This document shows positions 55,941 to 64,000 of a DNA stretch of 64,000 nucleotides, piece by piece. The stretch is from Winogradskyella sp. GTDB lineage: Bacteria; Bacteroidota; Bacteroidia; Flavobacteriales; Flavobacteriaceae. The notes beneath the pieces were generated by a model. The model worked only from the letters and a program-made list of their open reading frames with translations, searched no databases and had not been told where the DNA came from. Positions within the stretch are counted from its first letter, which is position 1; each line of letters opens with the position of its first letter. Location of the stretch: assembly GCF_013213835.1 (NCBI RefSeq), contig NZ_JABSSU010000008.1, forward strand, positions 1 to 64,000, read 5' to 3'. The translations under genes and the position numbers were made by a program.

Positions 55941-57497
55941 ATGTCAACAACATCTAGAAATAAAGTCCCTATCGGACAAAAATCAGCTTTTGGTGCTGGT
56001 CATTTTATCTTAAATATTCTTCCTGGTACATTAGGAGTTTTTATTCAGTTCTTTTTATTAACAGCATGGGGTGTTGATCCTCTATGGGCTGGACTGCTTG
56101 GTGGATTACCTAGAATATTTGATTCTATTACAGATCCAATAATGGGATTCATATCGGATAACACCAAATCAAGATGGGGAAGAAGACGTCCATATATTTT
56201 TGTAGGTGCCATTATTAGTGGTATTCTATTTTTCTTAATGTGGCAACTAGATGATGATGCTTCACAAACTTACATTATTTGGCACGTAATGGTACTTCAA
56301 TTGTTATTCCTTATAGGTAATACAATGTTCGCTACACCGTTAGTTGGCTTAGGTTACGAAATGACATCAGATTACAATGAACGTACAAGGTTAATGGCAT
56401 TTTCTAATACTATGGGGCAAATTGCTTGGATGATAGTACCATGGTTATATGTAATTATTCCAGATACTGAAACATTTAATACCCAAACGGAAGGAGTTAG
56501 AACTATGGCTTTAATAGTCGGTATTATGTGTGCTGTTTTTGGTATTTTACCTGCATTATTTTGTAAAGGAATTGATTCATCACACATGGAGAATCGCAAG
56601 GAAATTAACTTTAAAACCTTAGCTTCTAATATGAAGGAGCTTTGGGCAGGAATTGTTCAGGTGTCTAAAAATAAACCATTTATGAAATTATGTGGTGCCA
56701 CATTTTTAGTATTTAATGGTTTTCAATTGGTTGCTGCTTTTGGGGTATTCATTATTGTATTCTACATGTATAACGGTAGTTATGAAGTAGCGGGTACATG
56801 GCCAGCTTGGTTCAACACTATTAATGCTATCATCACGGCATTTATTGTAATACCAATAATTTCTAGAATGGCTAACAAATGGGGTAAAAGAAATGCGTTT
56901 TTAATTTCAACGTTCTTATCAATTGTTGGTTATGTTTTAAAATGGTGGGGGTTTGATATTGAATTGAACAATGCTTTTAATAAGACTGCGATGGGTCAAA
57001 GTATGACTGATGGTGTTGCAGCGATTTTCGATTATTTAAATCCGCATTTAGACAGTATAGGTATGTCATGGTTTAGCATAGATGCTAGCAATGGTATTCC
57101 TTGGCTTATTTTCTTACCAATTCCTTTATTTGCATTCGGAATGGGTGGACTCTTTACATTAATGATGTCAATGACAGCAGATGTTTGCGATTTAGATGAG
57201 TTAGAAAATGGTATGCCACGTAAAGAAGGTACATTTGGAGCCATTTACTGGTTAATGGTGAAAATTGGTCAGTCTATAGCGTTAGTACTAGGTGGTGTAA
57301 TTTTGAGTATCGTTGGTTTTGATCCTAACGTAACAGAACAATCAGTCGAAACTATGACCAACTTAAGAATAGCAGATATTATTGTGCCTGCGACGACAGC
57401 TGGTTTGGCAATGTTAGTAATGTGGCGATATAGCCTAAATGAAGATCGTGCGAGAGAGATTAAGGAAGAGTTAATTGAACGTAGAGGAGAATTGTAA
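55941..57497 (+). CDS. GPH-family sugar:cation symporter (MFS)
   Basis: The 518-residue inner-membrane protein has about 12 hydrophobic helices. The diagnostic GPH motif DSITDPIMGFISDNTKSRWGRRRPYIF lies at residues 61-87, and a conserved MTADVCDLDELENGMPRKEGTFGA segment lies after the halfway point. It probably carries the small beta-glucan products into the cytoplasm, where the phosphorylase and soluble GH17 act. The operon position, between GH30 and the second GH17, fits this. Confidence 0.92.
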   Translation: MSTTSRNKVPIGQKSAFGAGHFILNILPGTLGVFIQFFLLTAWGVDPLWAGLLGGLPRIFDSITDPIMGFISDNTKSRWGRRRPYIFVGAIISGILFFLMWQLDDDASQTYIIWHVMVLQLLFLIGNTMFATPLVGLGYEMTSDYNERTRLMAFSNTMGQIAWMIVPWLYVIIPDTETFNTQTEGVRTMALIVGIMCAVFGILPALFCKGIDSSHMENRKEINFKTLASNMKELWAGIVQVSKNKPFMKLCGATFLVFNGFQLVAAFGVFIIVFYMYNGSYEVAGTWPAWFNTINAIITAFIVIPIISRMANKWGKRNAFLISTFLSIVGYVLKWWGFDIELNNAFNKTAMGQSMTDGVAAIFDYLNPHLDSIGMSWFSIDASNGIPWLIFLPIPLFAFGMGGLFTLMMSMTADVCDLDELENGMPRKEGTFGAIYWLMVKIGQSIALVLGGVILSIVGFDPNVTEQSVETMTNLRIADIIVPATTAGLAMLVMWRYSLNEDRAREIKEELIERRGEL

Positions 57498-57528
57498 TAA
57501 AAAATAAATCAAACTATAATTTAAAAGA

Positions 57529-58440
57529 ATGTCTTACAGAGAAGAACGCCTGTTAGGTACAGGAGTCAAAGAAAAGTTTTCGCACCATGTTGGTGTTGAT
57601 TTTAAAAGCTATTCAAAGGACGATTTAAAAAAGCTTTGGCGTGATACCTTAGAAAATGGTATGCACGGTATTTGTTTCAGTATGTATGAAGATGGACAAG
57701 AACCAGGTGATACAATTACAGAAGAACAAGTTGAGAGAAGAATTAAAATTTTGAAGCCATATAGTAAATGGGTGAGATCTTTTTCTTGTATCGAAGGTAA
57801 TGAACACATTCCAAGAATTGCAAAAAAGCATGGTATGAAAACTATGGTTGGTGCTTGGTTAGGTGATGATTTTGGGAAAAATGAAGAAGAAATAGCTGGA
57901 TTAATTCAATTAGCAAAAGAAGGATGTGTAGATATTGCAGCTGTTGGTAATGAAGTACTGTACAGAAAGGAGCTAACGGAGCAGCAACTATTAGATTACA
58001 TCTATAGAGTAAAAGAAGCGCTTCCAGATGTTGAAGTAGGTTATGTGGATGCTTATTATGAGTTTTCTGTTAGACCTGCTATTACCGAAGCATGTGATGT
58101 GATTCTATCTAATTGTTATCCATATTGGGAAGGTTGCCCTCAAGAGTATTCCTTAAACCACATGCAACAGATGTATCATCAAGCTAAGGATGCTGGTCAA
58201 GGTAAAAAAGTAATAATTACCGAGACTGGTTGGCCAAGTGAAGGAGGAAGTTTAGGTGGAGCTATAGCCGGAGATGAAAATGCAATGAAGTACTTTATTA
58301 ATTCACAAGTATGGTCCGAAGTAGACAATGTTGAAATGTTTTACTTCTCTTCTTTTGATGAATCTTGGAAAGTTGGTGATGAAGGTGATGTTGGTGCTTA
58401 CTGGGGACTTTGGGATAAACATGAAAGTCTAAAATTTTAA
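57529..58440 (+). CDS. Second GH17-family protein, no signal peptide
   Basis: The 303-residue protein begins MSYREERLLGTGVKEKF, with no signal peptide or lipobox, so it is predicted cytoplasmic. GH17 residues are in place: acid/base Glu142 (AVGNEVLY) and nucleophile Glu232 (VIITETGWPSEGG), as well as SNCYPYWEG. It may hydrolyse or transglycosylate imported beta-1,3-gluco-oligosaccharides. It is the last gene before a strong terminator. It differs clearly from the first GH17, so it is not a recent duplicate. Confidence 0.88.
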   Translation: MSYREERLLGTGVKEKFSHHVGVDFKSYSKDDLKKLWRDTLENGMHGICFSMYEDGQEPGDTITEEQVERRIKILKPYSKWVRSFSCIEGNEHIPRIAKKHGMKTMVGAWLGDDFGKNEEEIAGLIQLAKEGCVDIAAVGNEVLYRKELTEQQLLDYIYRVKEALPDVEVGYVDAYYEFSVRPAITEACDVILSNCYPYWEGCPQEYSLNHMQQMYHQAKDAGQGKKVIITETGWPSEGGSLGGAIAGDENAMKYFINSQVWSEVDNVEMFYFSSFDESWKVGDEGDVGAYWGLWDKHESLKF

Positions 58441-58478
58441 TTTGTTAATCTGTTTTTAACACATATTCAAATTCTATA

Positions 58479-58518
58479 AAACTCAGTAAATACTTATATT
58501 TACTGAGTTTATTTTTTT
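58479..58518 (+). terminator. Intrinsic terminator after the second GH17
   Basis: AAACTCAGTAAATA (58479-58492) and TATTTACTGAGTTT (58497-58510) form a 14-bp stem with a 4-base loop, followed by ATTTTTTT. It closes the main PUL operon only 7 bases before the VCBS gene start. Confidence 0.92.
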
Positions 58519-58524
58519 ATAATA

Positions 58525-61500
58525 ATGATGAAAAACTATAATATTTTCAGAAGATTCGTTGTCATAGCATTTATTGTTCTTAATTCATGTGATAATTCAC
58601 CAAAAAGAGATTTAAATCCTACAGAATTAGTTGGTGGTTTTAATTTGTTATCAGCAGAACAAACTGGTATTGATTTTGAAAATACAATAAAAGAGTCTAC
58701 ATACTTCAATCATTATTACTACAGTCAAATGTATGTTGGTTCTGGCGTGGCTATTGGTGATATAAATAATGATGGTTTACCAGATGTTTTTTTTGGGGGA
58801 AATCAAGTAGAAGATCGTTTATACCTAAATAAAGGGGATTTTAAGTTTGAAAATATTACCAAGAAATCTAAAGTAGCAGTAAATTCTGGATGGACATGGG
58901 GCGTGACTATGGCTGATGTAAATGCTGACGGCTATTTAGATATTTATGTAAGTAGAAATGGAATATCAGCAAACCCTTCAGAAAGAAGAAATCAGCTCTA
59001 CATAAATAATAAAGATTTAACCTTTACCGAGTCTGCTATTTCATACGGCCTAGCAGATGTAGGTTTTTCTACTCAAGCAGTATTTTTTGATATGGACAAT
59101 GACGGTGACCTAGACATGTATCAGGTTAATCAATTAGCTGATAAAAAGTTGTTGCTCATTAACAAAATACCAAGAGATCAGTTTAAGTACTTTAGAGATC
59201 GCATTTACAGAAACGACAACGGAAGATTTAAGGATGTGTCAGAAGAAGTTGGAATATCAAGAGATGTTGCCTATGGACTCAGTGTTAATGCAACTGATTT
59301 TAACAATGATGGCTGGATGGATTTATATGTTGCGAATGATTATGCTGAACCTGATTTTATGTACTACAACAATGGAGATGGGACATTTACAAATGTAATT
59401 CATGATAAGTTAAAGCATATTACCCAATTAAGCATGGGCTCAGATACAGGGGATATCAATAATGATGGTTTATTGGATTTGATAACCACAGATATGACAC
59501 CTGAGGATCATTATAGGTCTAAAACAAATATGGCTTCTATGAGTACAGAAGCTTTCTATAATATGGTAGATGCCGGAGCCCATCGTCAATATATGGCAAA
59601 TGGTTTACATATTAATACAGGTATGGGAACCTATTCTGATATCGCAAATATGGCAGGTATAGCTTATACGGACTGGAGTTGGGCTAGTCTTCTTGTTGAT
59701 CTTGATAATGATGGTCTTAAGGATATAATTATCTCAAATGGGATAAAGAAAGATGTAGATAATAATGATTACAGAAATAAAGTTAAAAACCTTTCACAAG
59801 GTGCTACCGCAGATGATTTATTTAAATTAAGTGTAGAAACTCCATCAGTACCAGTTTCTAATTATGCATTTAAAAATAAGGGAAATCTAAAATTTGAGAA
59901 AGTAGCCAAAGAATGGGGTTTTGACGCACCAAGCTTTTCAAATGGTATGGCATACGGCGATTTGGATAATGATGGGGATTTAGATGTGGTTACCAATAAT
60001 ATAGATGATAAGGCTTTTGTATATGAAAATAAAGCAACTGGCAACTTCTTAAAAATCAATGTTGTTGGTCCTGAAAATAATACATTTGGAATAGGTGCTA
60101 AAGCTTTGGTTTATTACGACGATCAAATACAAGTTGTCGAAAATACCGTTACAAGAGGGTTTATTTCATCCGTAGAACATGGAATGTTTTTTGGTCTAGG
60201 AATGACGACTAAAATAGATAAGGTTAAAGTATTGTGGCCTAACGGAACAGCTAATGTTTTTGAAAATATTAAAGCAAATCAAGTTTTAGTGGCTAATATA
60301 AAGGACGCTAAACCATTTGCTGAAGAAAGAGTAGAACAAAAATCTCTTTTAACTTCAAAAGATTCGGAAGAAATAGGCATTGATTTTAAACATCAAGAGA
60401 ATGAATTTGATGAATTTTTAGAGGAAATTTTATTACCACATAACGTTTCGCAAAATGGACCATTTACAGCTACAGGTGATGTTAATAATGACGGTAAAGA
60501 GGATTTATTTATCGGAGGAGCTGTTGGTCAGGCAGGAGTTCTGTATTTGCAAGAAAGCGGAAGCAAGTTTGTTAAAAGTACTTCTCAACCTTGGCGCAAT
60601 AATAAAGAATCAGAAGATTTAGGTTCTTTATTTTTTGATTATGACAATGATGGTGATTTAGATTTGTATATAGCTAGTGGTGGTAGTGAATATGAAAGAG
60701 GCGATGTATTATTAAAGGATAGATTATATGAAAATGATGGTAAAGGTAATTTTTCTTTAACTATTTCTACTTTACCTGATATCAGAGAAAGTACACAAGT
60801 TGTAAAGGCAACAGATATTGATAACGACGGAGATCTAGATTTGTTTGTAGGTACACGTTTAGTTGCTAGAGCATATACACATCCTGCAACTAGTTTTTTG
60901 TTAATAAATGAAAGAGGTAAGTTCTCAAAAGCTTCACAAGAAATGGCTCCTTTTGAAAATATTGGTATGGTAACGGACGCTGTATTTACAGATATAGATA
61001 AGGATGATGACAAGGATTTATTAATTGTTGGTGAGTGGATGGAGATCAAAACATTCATTTATAACAATGGTATGTTTCAAGATAAAACAGAAGAGCTCGG
61101 ACTCAAAGATACCACAGGAATGTGGTGGTCTATAACTGCTAGTGATTTAGATGGTGACGGCGATGATGATTATATCGTAGGTAATCTCGGAAAAAACAAC
61201 AAGTTTAAGGCAACTGAAGAACATCCTTTTAAAGTTTATGCTAATGATTTTGATAATAATGGAACCAATGATGTTGTGCTAGCAAAGTACTATAAAGACG
61301 ATTATGTGCCTGTTAGAGGTAGAGAATGTACCAGTCAGCAGATGCCCTATGTAGCTGAAAAGTTCGAGGACTATCACAGTTTTGCATCGTCAAAGCTTAT
61401 AGATATTCTTCCCGAAGAAAAAGTTAAAGAAGCAGTTAAATATCAGATAAAGAGTTTTGAGAGTGTAATTCTTATTAATGATAATGGGGAATTAAGAAAA

Positions 61501-61827
61501 AAGATTTTACCAAATGAAGTACAAGTGTCTCCAATCAAATCATCATTAGTTAGAGATATAAATAGTGATGGAAATATGGATATACTTGTTGTCGGTAATC
61601 ATTATGGTGTGGAAGTTGAAACAACAAGATATGATGCTGGATATGGAGGATTGCTTCTAGGTGATGGTAATAATAATTTTGAATTTTTACCTGTAAAGCA
61701 AAGTGGATTTTATGCGCCTTTAGATTGTAGACAAATAAAATCGGTGAAAGTAGATAGGAATAAGGAATACTTCATCTTGGCAAACAATAATTCTGAACCT
61801 CAGTTTTTTGATTTAAATAATAAATAG
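58525..61827 (+). CDS. VCBS/FG-GAP and ASPIC/UnbV (CRTAC1-like) lipoprotein
   Basis: The 1100-residue lipoprotein has Cys22 (VLNSC). Many FG-GAP/VCBS blades carry Ca-binding D-x-N-x-D-G motifs (DINNDGLPDVFFGG, DVNADGYLDIY, DLDNDGLKDI, DFNNDGWMDLY). An ASPIC/UnbV-like segment (FLKINVVGPENNTFGIGAKALVYYDDQIQVVENTVTRGFISS ... KVLWPNGTANVF) lies near residues 510-590, then a second propeller follows. Such proteins are common in Bacteroidota PULs but have no defined role; surface glycan or protein binding is one option. It follows directly after the terminator. Confidence 0.85.
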   Translation: MMKNYNIFRRFVVIAFIVLNSCDNSPKRDLNPTELVGGFNLLSAEQTGIDFENTIKESTYFNHYYYSQMYVGSGVAIGDINNDGLPDVFFGGNQVEDRLYLNKGDFKFENITKKSKVAVNSGWTWGVTMADVNADGYLDIYVSRNGISANPSERRNQLYINNKDLTFTESAISYGLADVGFSTQAVFFDMDNDGDLDMYQVNQLADKKLLLINKIPRDQFKYFRDRIYRNDNGRFKDVSEEVGISRDVAYGLSVNATDFNNDGWMDLYVANDYAEPDFMYYNNGDGTFTNVIHDKLKHITQLSMGSDTGDINNDGLLDLITTDMTPEDHYRSKTNMASMSTEAFYNMVDAGAHRQYMANGLHINTGMGTYSDIANMAGIAYTDWSWASLLVDLDNDGLKDIIISNGIKKDVDNNDYRNKVKNLSQGATADDLFKLSVETPSVPVSNYAFKNKGNLKFEKVAKEWGFDAPSFSNGMAYGDLDNDGDLDVVTNNIDDKAFVYENKATGNFLKINVVGPENNTFGIGAKALVYYDDQIQVVENTVTRGFISSVEHGMFFGLGMTTKIDKVKVLWPNGTANVFENIKANQVLVANIKDAKPFAEERVEQKSLLTSKDSEEIGIDFKHQENEFDEFLEEILLPHNVSQNGPFTATGDVNNDGKEDLFIGGAVGQAGVLYLQESGSKFVKSTSQPWRNNKESEDLGSLFFDYDNDGDLDLYIASGGSEYERGDVLLKDRLYENDGKGNFSLTISTLPDIRESTQVVKATDIDNDGDLDLFVGTRLVARAYTHPATSFLLINERGKFSKASQEMAPFENIGMVTDAVFTDIDKDDDKDLLIVGEWMEIKTFIYNNGMFQDKTEELGLKDTTGMWWSITASDLDGDGDDDYIVGNLGKNNKFKATEEHPFKVYANDFDNNGTNDVVLAKYYKDDYVPVRGRECTSQQMPYVAEKFEDYHSFASSKLIDILPEEKVKEAVKYQIKSFESVILINDNGELRKKILPNEVQVSPIKSSLVRDINSDGNMDILVVGNHYGVEVETTRYDAGYGGLLLGDGNNNFEFLPVKQSGFYAPLDCRQIKSVKVDRNKEYFILANNNSEPQFFDLNNK

Positions 61828-61935
61828 TGATGTATAGTCGTCTAATTTTGAATTGAAATAAGTAATGATATCTAAATAAATGATAATGAAATAGTTGTGG
61901 TCAATTTAAGGTGTAGTCAACTATATTAAATTACG

Positions 61936-61963
61936 TTGTGTATAGTTTTTGTATAGGTGTTTT
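61936..61963 (+). promoter_or_regulatory. Promoter/operator with 11-bp TGTATA repeat before the T9SS gene
   Basis: TGTATA at 61939-61944 and 61950-61955, an exact 11-bp step, is followed by GGTGTTTT. This copies the element at 37252-37274. It lies 72-88 bases before the start codon, close to the distance in susC (63-79). TTG at 61936-61938 is too near to be a standard -33 for this box. Confidence 0.5.
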
Positions 61964-62015
61964 ATAGTAGTAAATTCTAAAAAATTCACTTTCTTGATAA
62001 CTTAAATAATAATTA

Positions 62016-62027
62016 ACTAAATAAATA
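62016..62027 (+). promoter_or_regulatory. ACTAAATAAATA leader before the T9SS cargo gene
   Basis: Third copy of the leader; its last A is the A of the ATG. Confidence 0.35.
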
Positions 62028-63493
62028 TGAAAAAAATTACTTTTTTGTTAATGAGCTTTCTTAGCATGTTAGGGTACTCTCAAGTTGTTTTAGAAGACTT
62101 GGAGGGATCAGCACCATCAACACAATTTTTCGATGATAACGGCGGTGGTCAAATAAATGTGATATCGAATCCGGACACAATGAATGCGGTAAACACAAGT
62201 GCGAATGCGCTAGAAATTATTACCAATGCTAGTGGAAATGCCTGGCAAGGAGCGGAATTAATTCTTCAAGGTGATTTAATGGATTTATCTTCAAATACTA
62301 CAGTACAAATAGATGTTTATTCCACTACTGCAACGGATATATTAGCGAAAGTAGTTGCCGGTGGTGGTGGTACAGGTGCTGATTCAGCAACTGATGCCTC
62401 TCATACTGGAAGCGGTTGGGAGACCTTGAGCTTTGACTTTTCTGCGACGAGAGATAATACTGCTGCAGCAAATGGAACATATCAAAATATTATTTTCTAT
62501 CCATTATGGAATAATTTAGGTGGTACATGTACTACTGGATGTTATTCGCCTTATGGAACACCTGGTGTTTCAGCCATGGAAACTATTGTAGTTGATAATA
62601 TTACGGCTGTTGCAGCAGCACCTGCCGAAACATGTAATGATGGAATTCAGAATCAAGATGAAACAGGTATAGATTGTGGTGGCTCCAGTTGTCCTCCCTG
62701 CGCTGTTGCGCCTACAACTGCGGCACCAACACCACCTGCGAGACCTGCCGCAGATGTAATCTCTATTTATAGTGATGCTTATACAGATATTGGTGTTGAT
62801 ACCTATGATACGCCTTGGTGTCCTGGAACAACAACTGAGGTTATGATTGATGGAAACGCAACACAATTACTCACAGGTGCATCATGTGATGGAATAGATT
62901 GGCAAAGCAGTAGAACTGTAGATGCCTCTACATTTACACATTTTCATATAGATTTCTACACCGACGATCCAGATGTAACAACAGATGTTTTAAATATGAA
63001 GTTTTCTCAATGGGGCGGAACGAGTGGAGAAGTTTCTGCTTTAGAGTTTAATGTAAATAATGGAACAACACCAGGTTTAGCAACAGGGACTTGGGTATCG
63101 GTTGATATTGACCTGACTGCTATGCCGATAAACCCATTAGTTGGTGGTTTGTTAGATAGAGATGACATAGTACAGTTTGTATTTACAACATCTATGAATA
63201 ATGTATGGTGGGATAATTTGTATTTACATAAAAATACAGTATTGAGTACTGATGAATTTGAAGCAGCAGAATTAAGAGTATTCCCAAATCCAACTTCAAG
63301 CGATTGGACTATTTCAAGTTCTAGTGAAATTAGCAGCATCAACGTTTACGATATATTAGGGAAGCAAGTTGCTAGTTTAACTCCAAATAACTCAGAGGCT
63401 AGAATAAGTACGTTATCCTTGAAATCAGGGATCTATTTTGCAAGAGTAGAGGGCGTTAATGGTTCTCAAACTGTTAAGCTTGTGAAAGAATAA
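62027..63493 (+). CDS. T9SS type A cargo with carbohydrate-binding-like domains
   Basis: The 488-residue protein has a signal peptide (cleavage near LGYSQ). Domain 1 (~22-195) is a CBM4_9/laminin-like sandwich. A Cys linker (203-225, CNDGIQNQDETGIDCGG..SCPPC) and a Pro-rich hinge (APTPPARPAAD) follow. Domain 2 (~243-403) matches domain 3 of the 47234 lipoprotein (FTHFHIDFYT; VWWDNLYLHKN). The C-terminal T9SS type A sorting domain is at ~413-488 (LRVFPNPTSSDWTISSS ... GIYFARV). There is no catalytic domain, so it is probably a secreted beta-glucan-binding protein. The promoter repeat shared with susC supports membership of the same regulon. Confidence 0.82.
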   Translation: MKKITFLLMSFLSMLGYSQVVLEDLEGSAPSTQFFDDNGGGQINVISNPDTMNAVNTSANALEIITNASGNAWQGAELILQGDLMDLSSNTTVQIDVYSTTATDILAKVVAGGGGTGADSATDASHTGSGWETLSFDFSATRDNTAAANGTYQNIIFYPLWNNLGGTCTTGCYSPYGTPGVSAMETIVVDNITAVAAAPAETCNDGIQNQDETGIDCGGSSCPPCAVAPTTAAPTPPARPAADVISIYSDAYTDIGVDTYDTPWCPGTTTEVMIDGNATQLLTGASCDGIDWQSSRTVDASTFTHFHIDFYTDDPDVTTDVLNMKFSQWGGTSGEVSALEFNVNNGTTPGLATGTWVSVDIDLTAMPINPLVGGLLDRDDIVQFVFTTSMNNVWWDNLYLHKNTVLSTDEFEAAELRVFPNPTSSDWTISSSSEISSINVYDILGKQVASLTPNNSEARISTLSLKSGIYFARVEGVNGSQTVKLVKE

Positions 63494-63535
63494 AATTAAT
63501 AGCAGATAATAATCCCATACTTATTATTTGATACT

Positions 63536-63564
63536 AAAGAGCGTGTATATAACACGCTCTTTTT
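63536..63564 (+). terminator. Intrinsic terminator after the T9SS cargo gene
   Basis: AGAGCGTGT (63538-63546) pairs with ACACGCTCT (63552-63560), followed by four T. It marks the end of the PUL. Confidence 0.9.
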
Positions 63565-63599
63565 ATTTAAATAAACTAAATTTACAGAAAGATAATTTT

Positions 63600-64000
63600 A
63601 TGATTAAGCAAGCATTGATCTTGATAATTTTAGGGTTGTGGTTAAACAGTTGTGGTGATGAAACAAACAAAGCTGTGTTTACCAATGCAAACGACGAGGC
63701 TAATGATTTAATTAATGAAACAAGTCCTTATTTGTTACAGCATGCCTATAATCCGGTTAATTGGAAGGCTTGGAATACGGAAACACTGAAATTAGCTAAG
63801 CAACAAAATAAATTGATGATAATTTCTGTTGGATATTCAGCTTGTCATTGGTGTCATGTCATGGAGGAAGAAAGTTTTGAAAACGATTCAGTAGCAAAGC
63901 TAATGAATGATAACTTTATTAATATTAAAATAGACAGAGAAGAACGACCAGACGTAGATCAAATTTATATGAATGCCGTTCAACTTATGACTGGTAGTGG
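63600..64000 (+). CDS. DUF255/thioredoxin-domain lipoprotein (3' truncated by window edge)
   Basis: ATG at 63600 opens a frame that runs off the window after 133 codons. It begins with a lipoprotein signal ([18 protein letters not shown], Cys18). Then comes the DUF255 pattern [20 protein letters not shown], the thioredoxin-like Cys-His-Trp-Cys motif in [15 protein letters not shown], and [16 protein letters not shown]. The family (YyaL/SSP411-like) joins a thioredoxin-like fold to an (alpha/alpha)6 barrel; its function is uncertain. The preceding terminator suggests it is not part of the PUL transcript. Confidence 0.88.
   Translation, partial: MIKQALILIILGLWLNSCGDETNKAVFTNANDEANDLINETSPYLLQHAYNPVNWKAWNTETLKLAKQQNKLMIISVGYSACHWCHVMEEESFENDSVAKLMNDNFINIKIDREERPDVDQIYMNAVQLMTGS

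Noticed and set aside
60639..61058. 139-codon antisense frame in the VCBS gene
   Set aside because: Repetition of Asp/Asn/Gly codons in calcium-binding motifs leaves few antisense stops; the peptide is Ser-rich without family features.
62570..62866. 98-codon antisense frame with many cysteines opposite the T9SS cargo gene
   Set aside because: It reflects Thr/Ala-rich codons of the real gene; there is no independent promoter or family match.

Overview
The window is an AT-rich chromosomal segment of a marine-type member of the Bacteroidota, almost certainly Flavobacteriaceae. The evidence is type IX secretion (T9SS) sorting domains, a PorP/SprF protein, SusC/SusD pairs, a FolK-deoxynucleoside kinase fusion, lipoproteins with acidic residues after the cysteine, TAnnTTTG-type -7 promoter boxes, and A-rich leaders without obvious Shine-Dalgarno sequences. 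No rRNA, CRISPR array, insertion sequence or phage was seen. Two tRNA genes are present.

Positions 1-7245 hold the end of a T9SS type B cargo gene with its PorP/SprF partner, a minus-strand pair (von Willebrand A lipoprotein plus SIMPL-like protein), a LytS/LytTR-type two-component pair whose kinase carries a carboxypeptidase-regulatory-like domain and TPRs, and a gamma-carbonic-anhydrase-like protein. Positions 7247-15520 are a minus-strand housekeeping block: murI, two OmpH/Skp-like chaperones, bamA, uppS, a DUF6089-like barrel, nadK and a CBS-domain protein. This is an envelope-biogenesis cluster. Positions 15613-21324 run on the plus strand: pdxJ, a hydrolase with two small membrane proteins, then tig, clpP and clpX. 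Positions 21580-34122 are mixed: GH3-family protein, DUF2797, rpsU, an AsmA-like protein, a queuosine precursor transporter, folK-dNK, a methyltransferase, a TrmH-family methyltransferase, mutS, then tRNA-Gly and tRNA-Leu.

Positions 34289-63493 are a plus-strand polysaccharide utilisation locus (PUL). In order it contains: a beta-propeller/Y_Y_Y/LuxR-type HTH regulator; SusC; SusD; a lipoprotein with three internal repeats; a glycosidase-like TIM barrel joined to a probable outer-membrane beta-barrel; a multidomain surface lipoprotein; GH16; a very large GH94/GH149-like phosphorylase; GH17; GH30; a GPH-family sugar symporter; a second GH17 without a signal peptide; a VCBS/ASPIC lipoprotein; and a T9SS-secreted protein with carbohydrate-binding-like domains. 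The enzyme set (GH16 + GH17 + GH30 + phosphorylase) fits a beta-1,3-glucan with beta-1,6 branches such as laminarin. Inferred route: surface binding and endo-cleavage by GH16/GH17, side-branch removal by GH30, uptake through SusCD and the symporter, and cytoplasmic breakdown by phosphorolysis and the soluble GH17. The window ends in a DUF255 thioredoxin-like gene.

The most interesting points are the enzyme-barrel fusion, the tri-repeat lipoprotein, a C-terminal module shared by two PUL proteins, and an 11-bp-spaced TGTATA direct repeat found upstream of both susC and the distant T9SS gene. All functional assignments come from reading motifs by eye; no database search was run.
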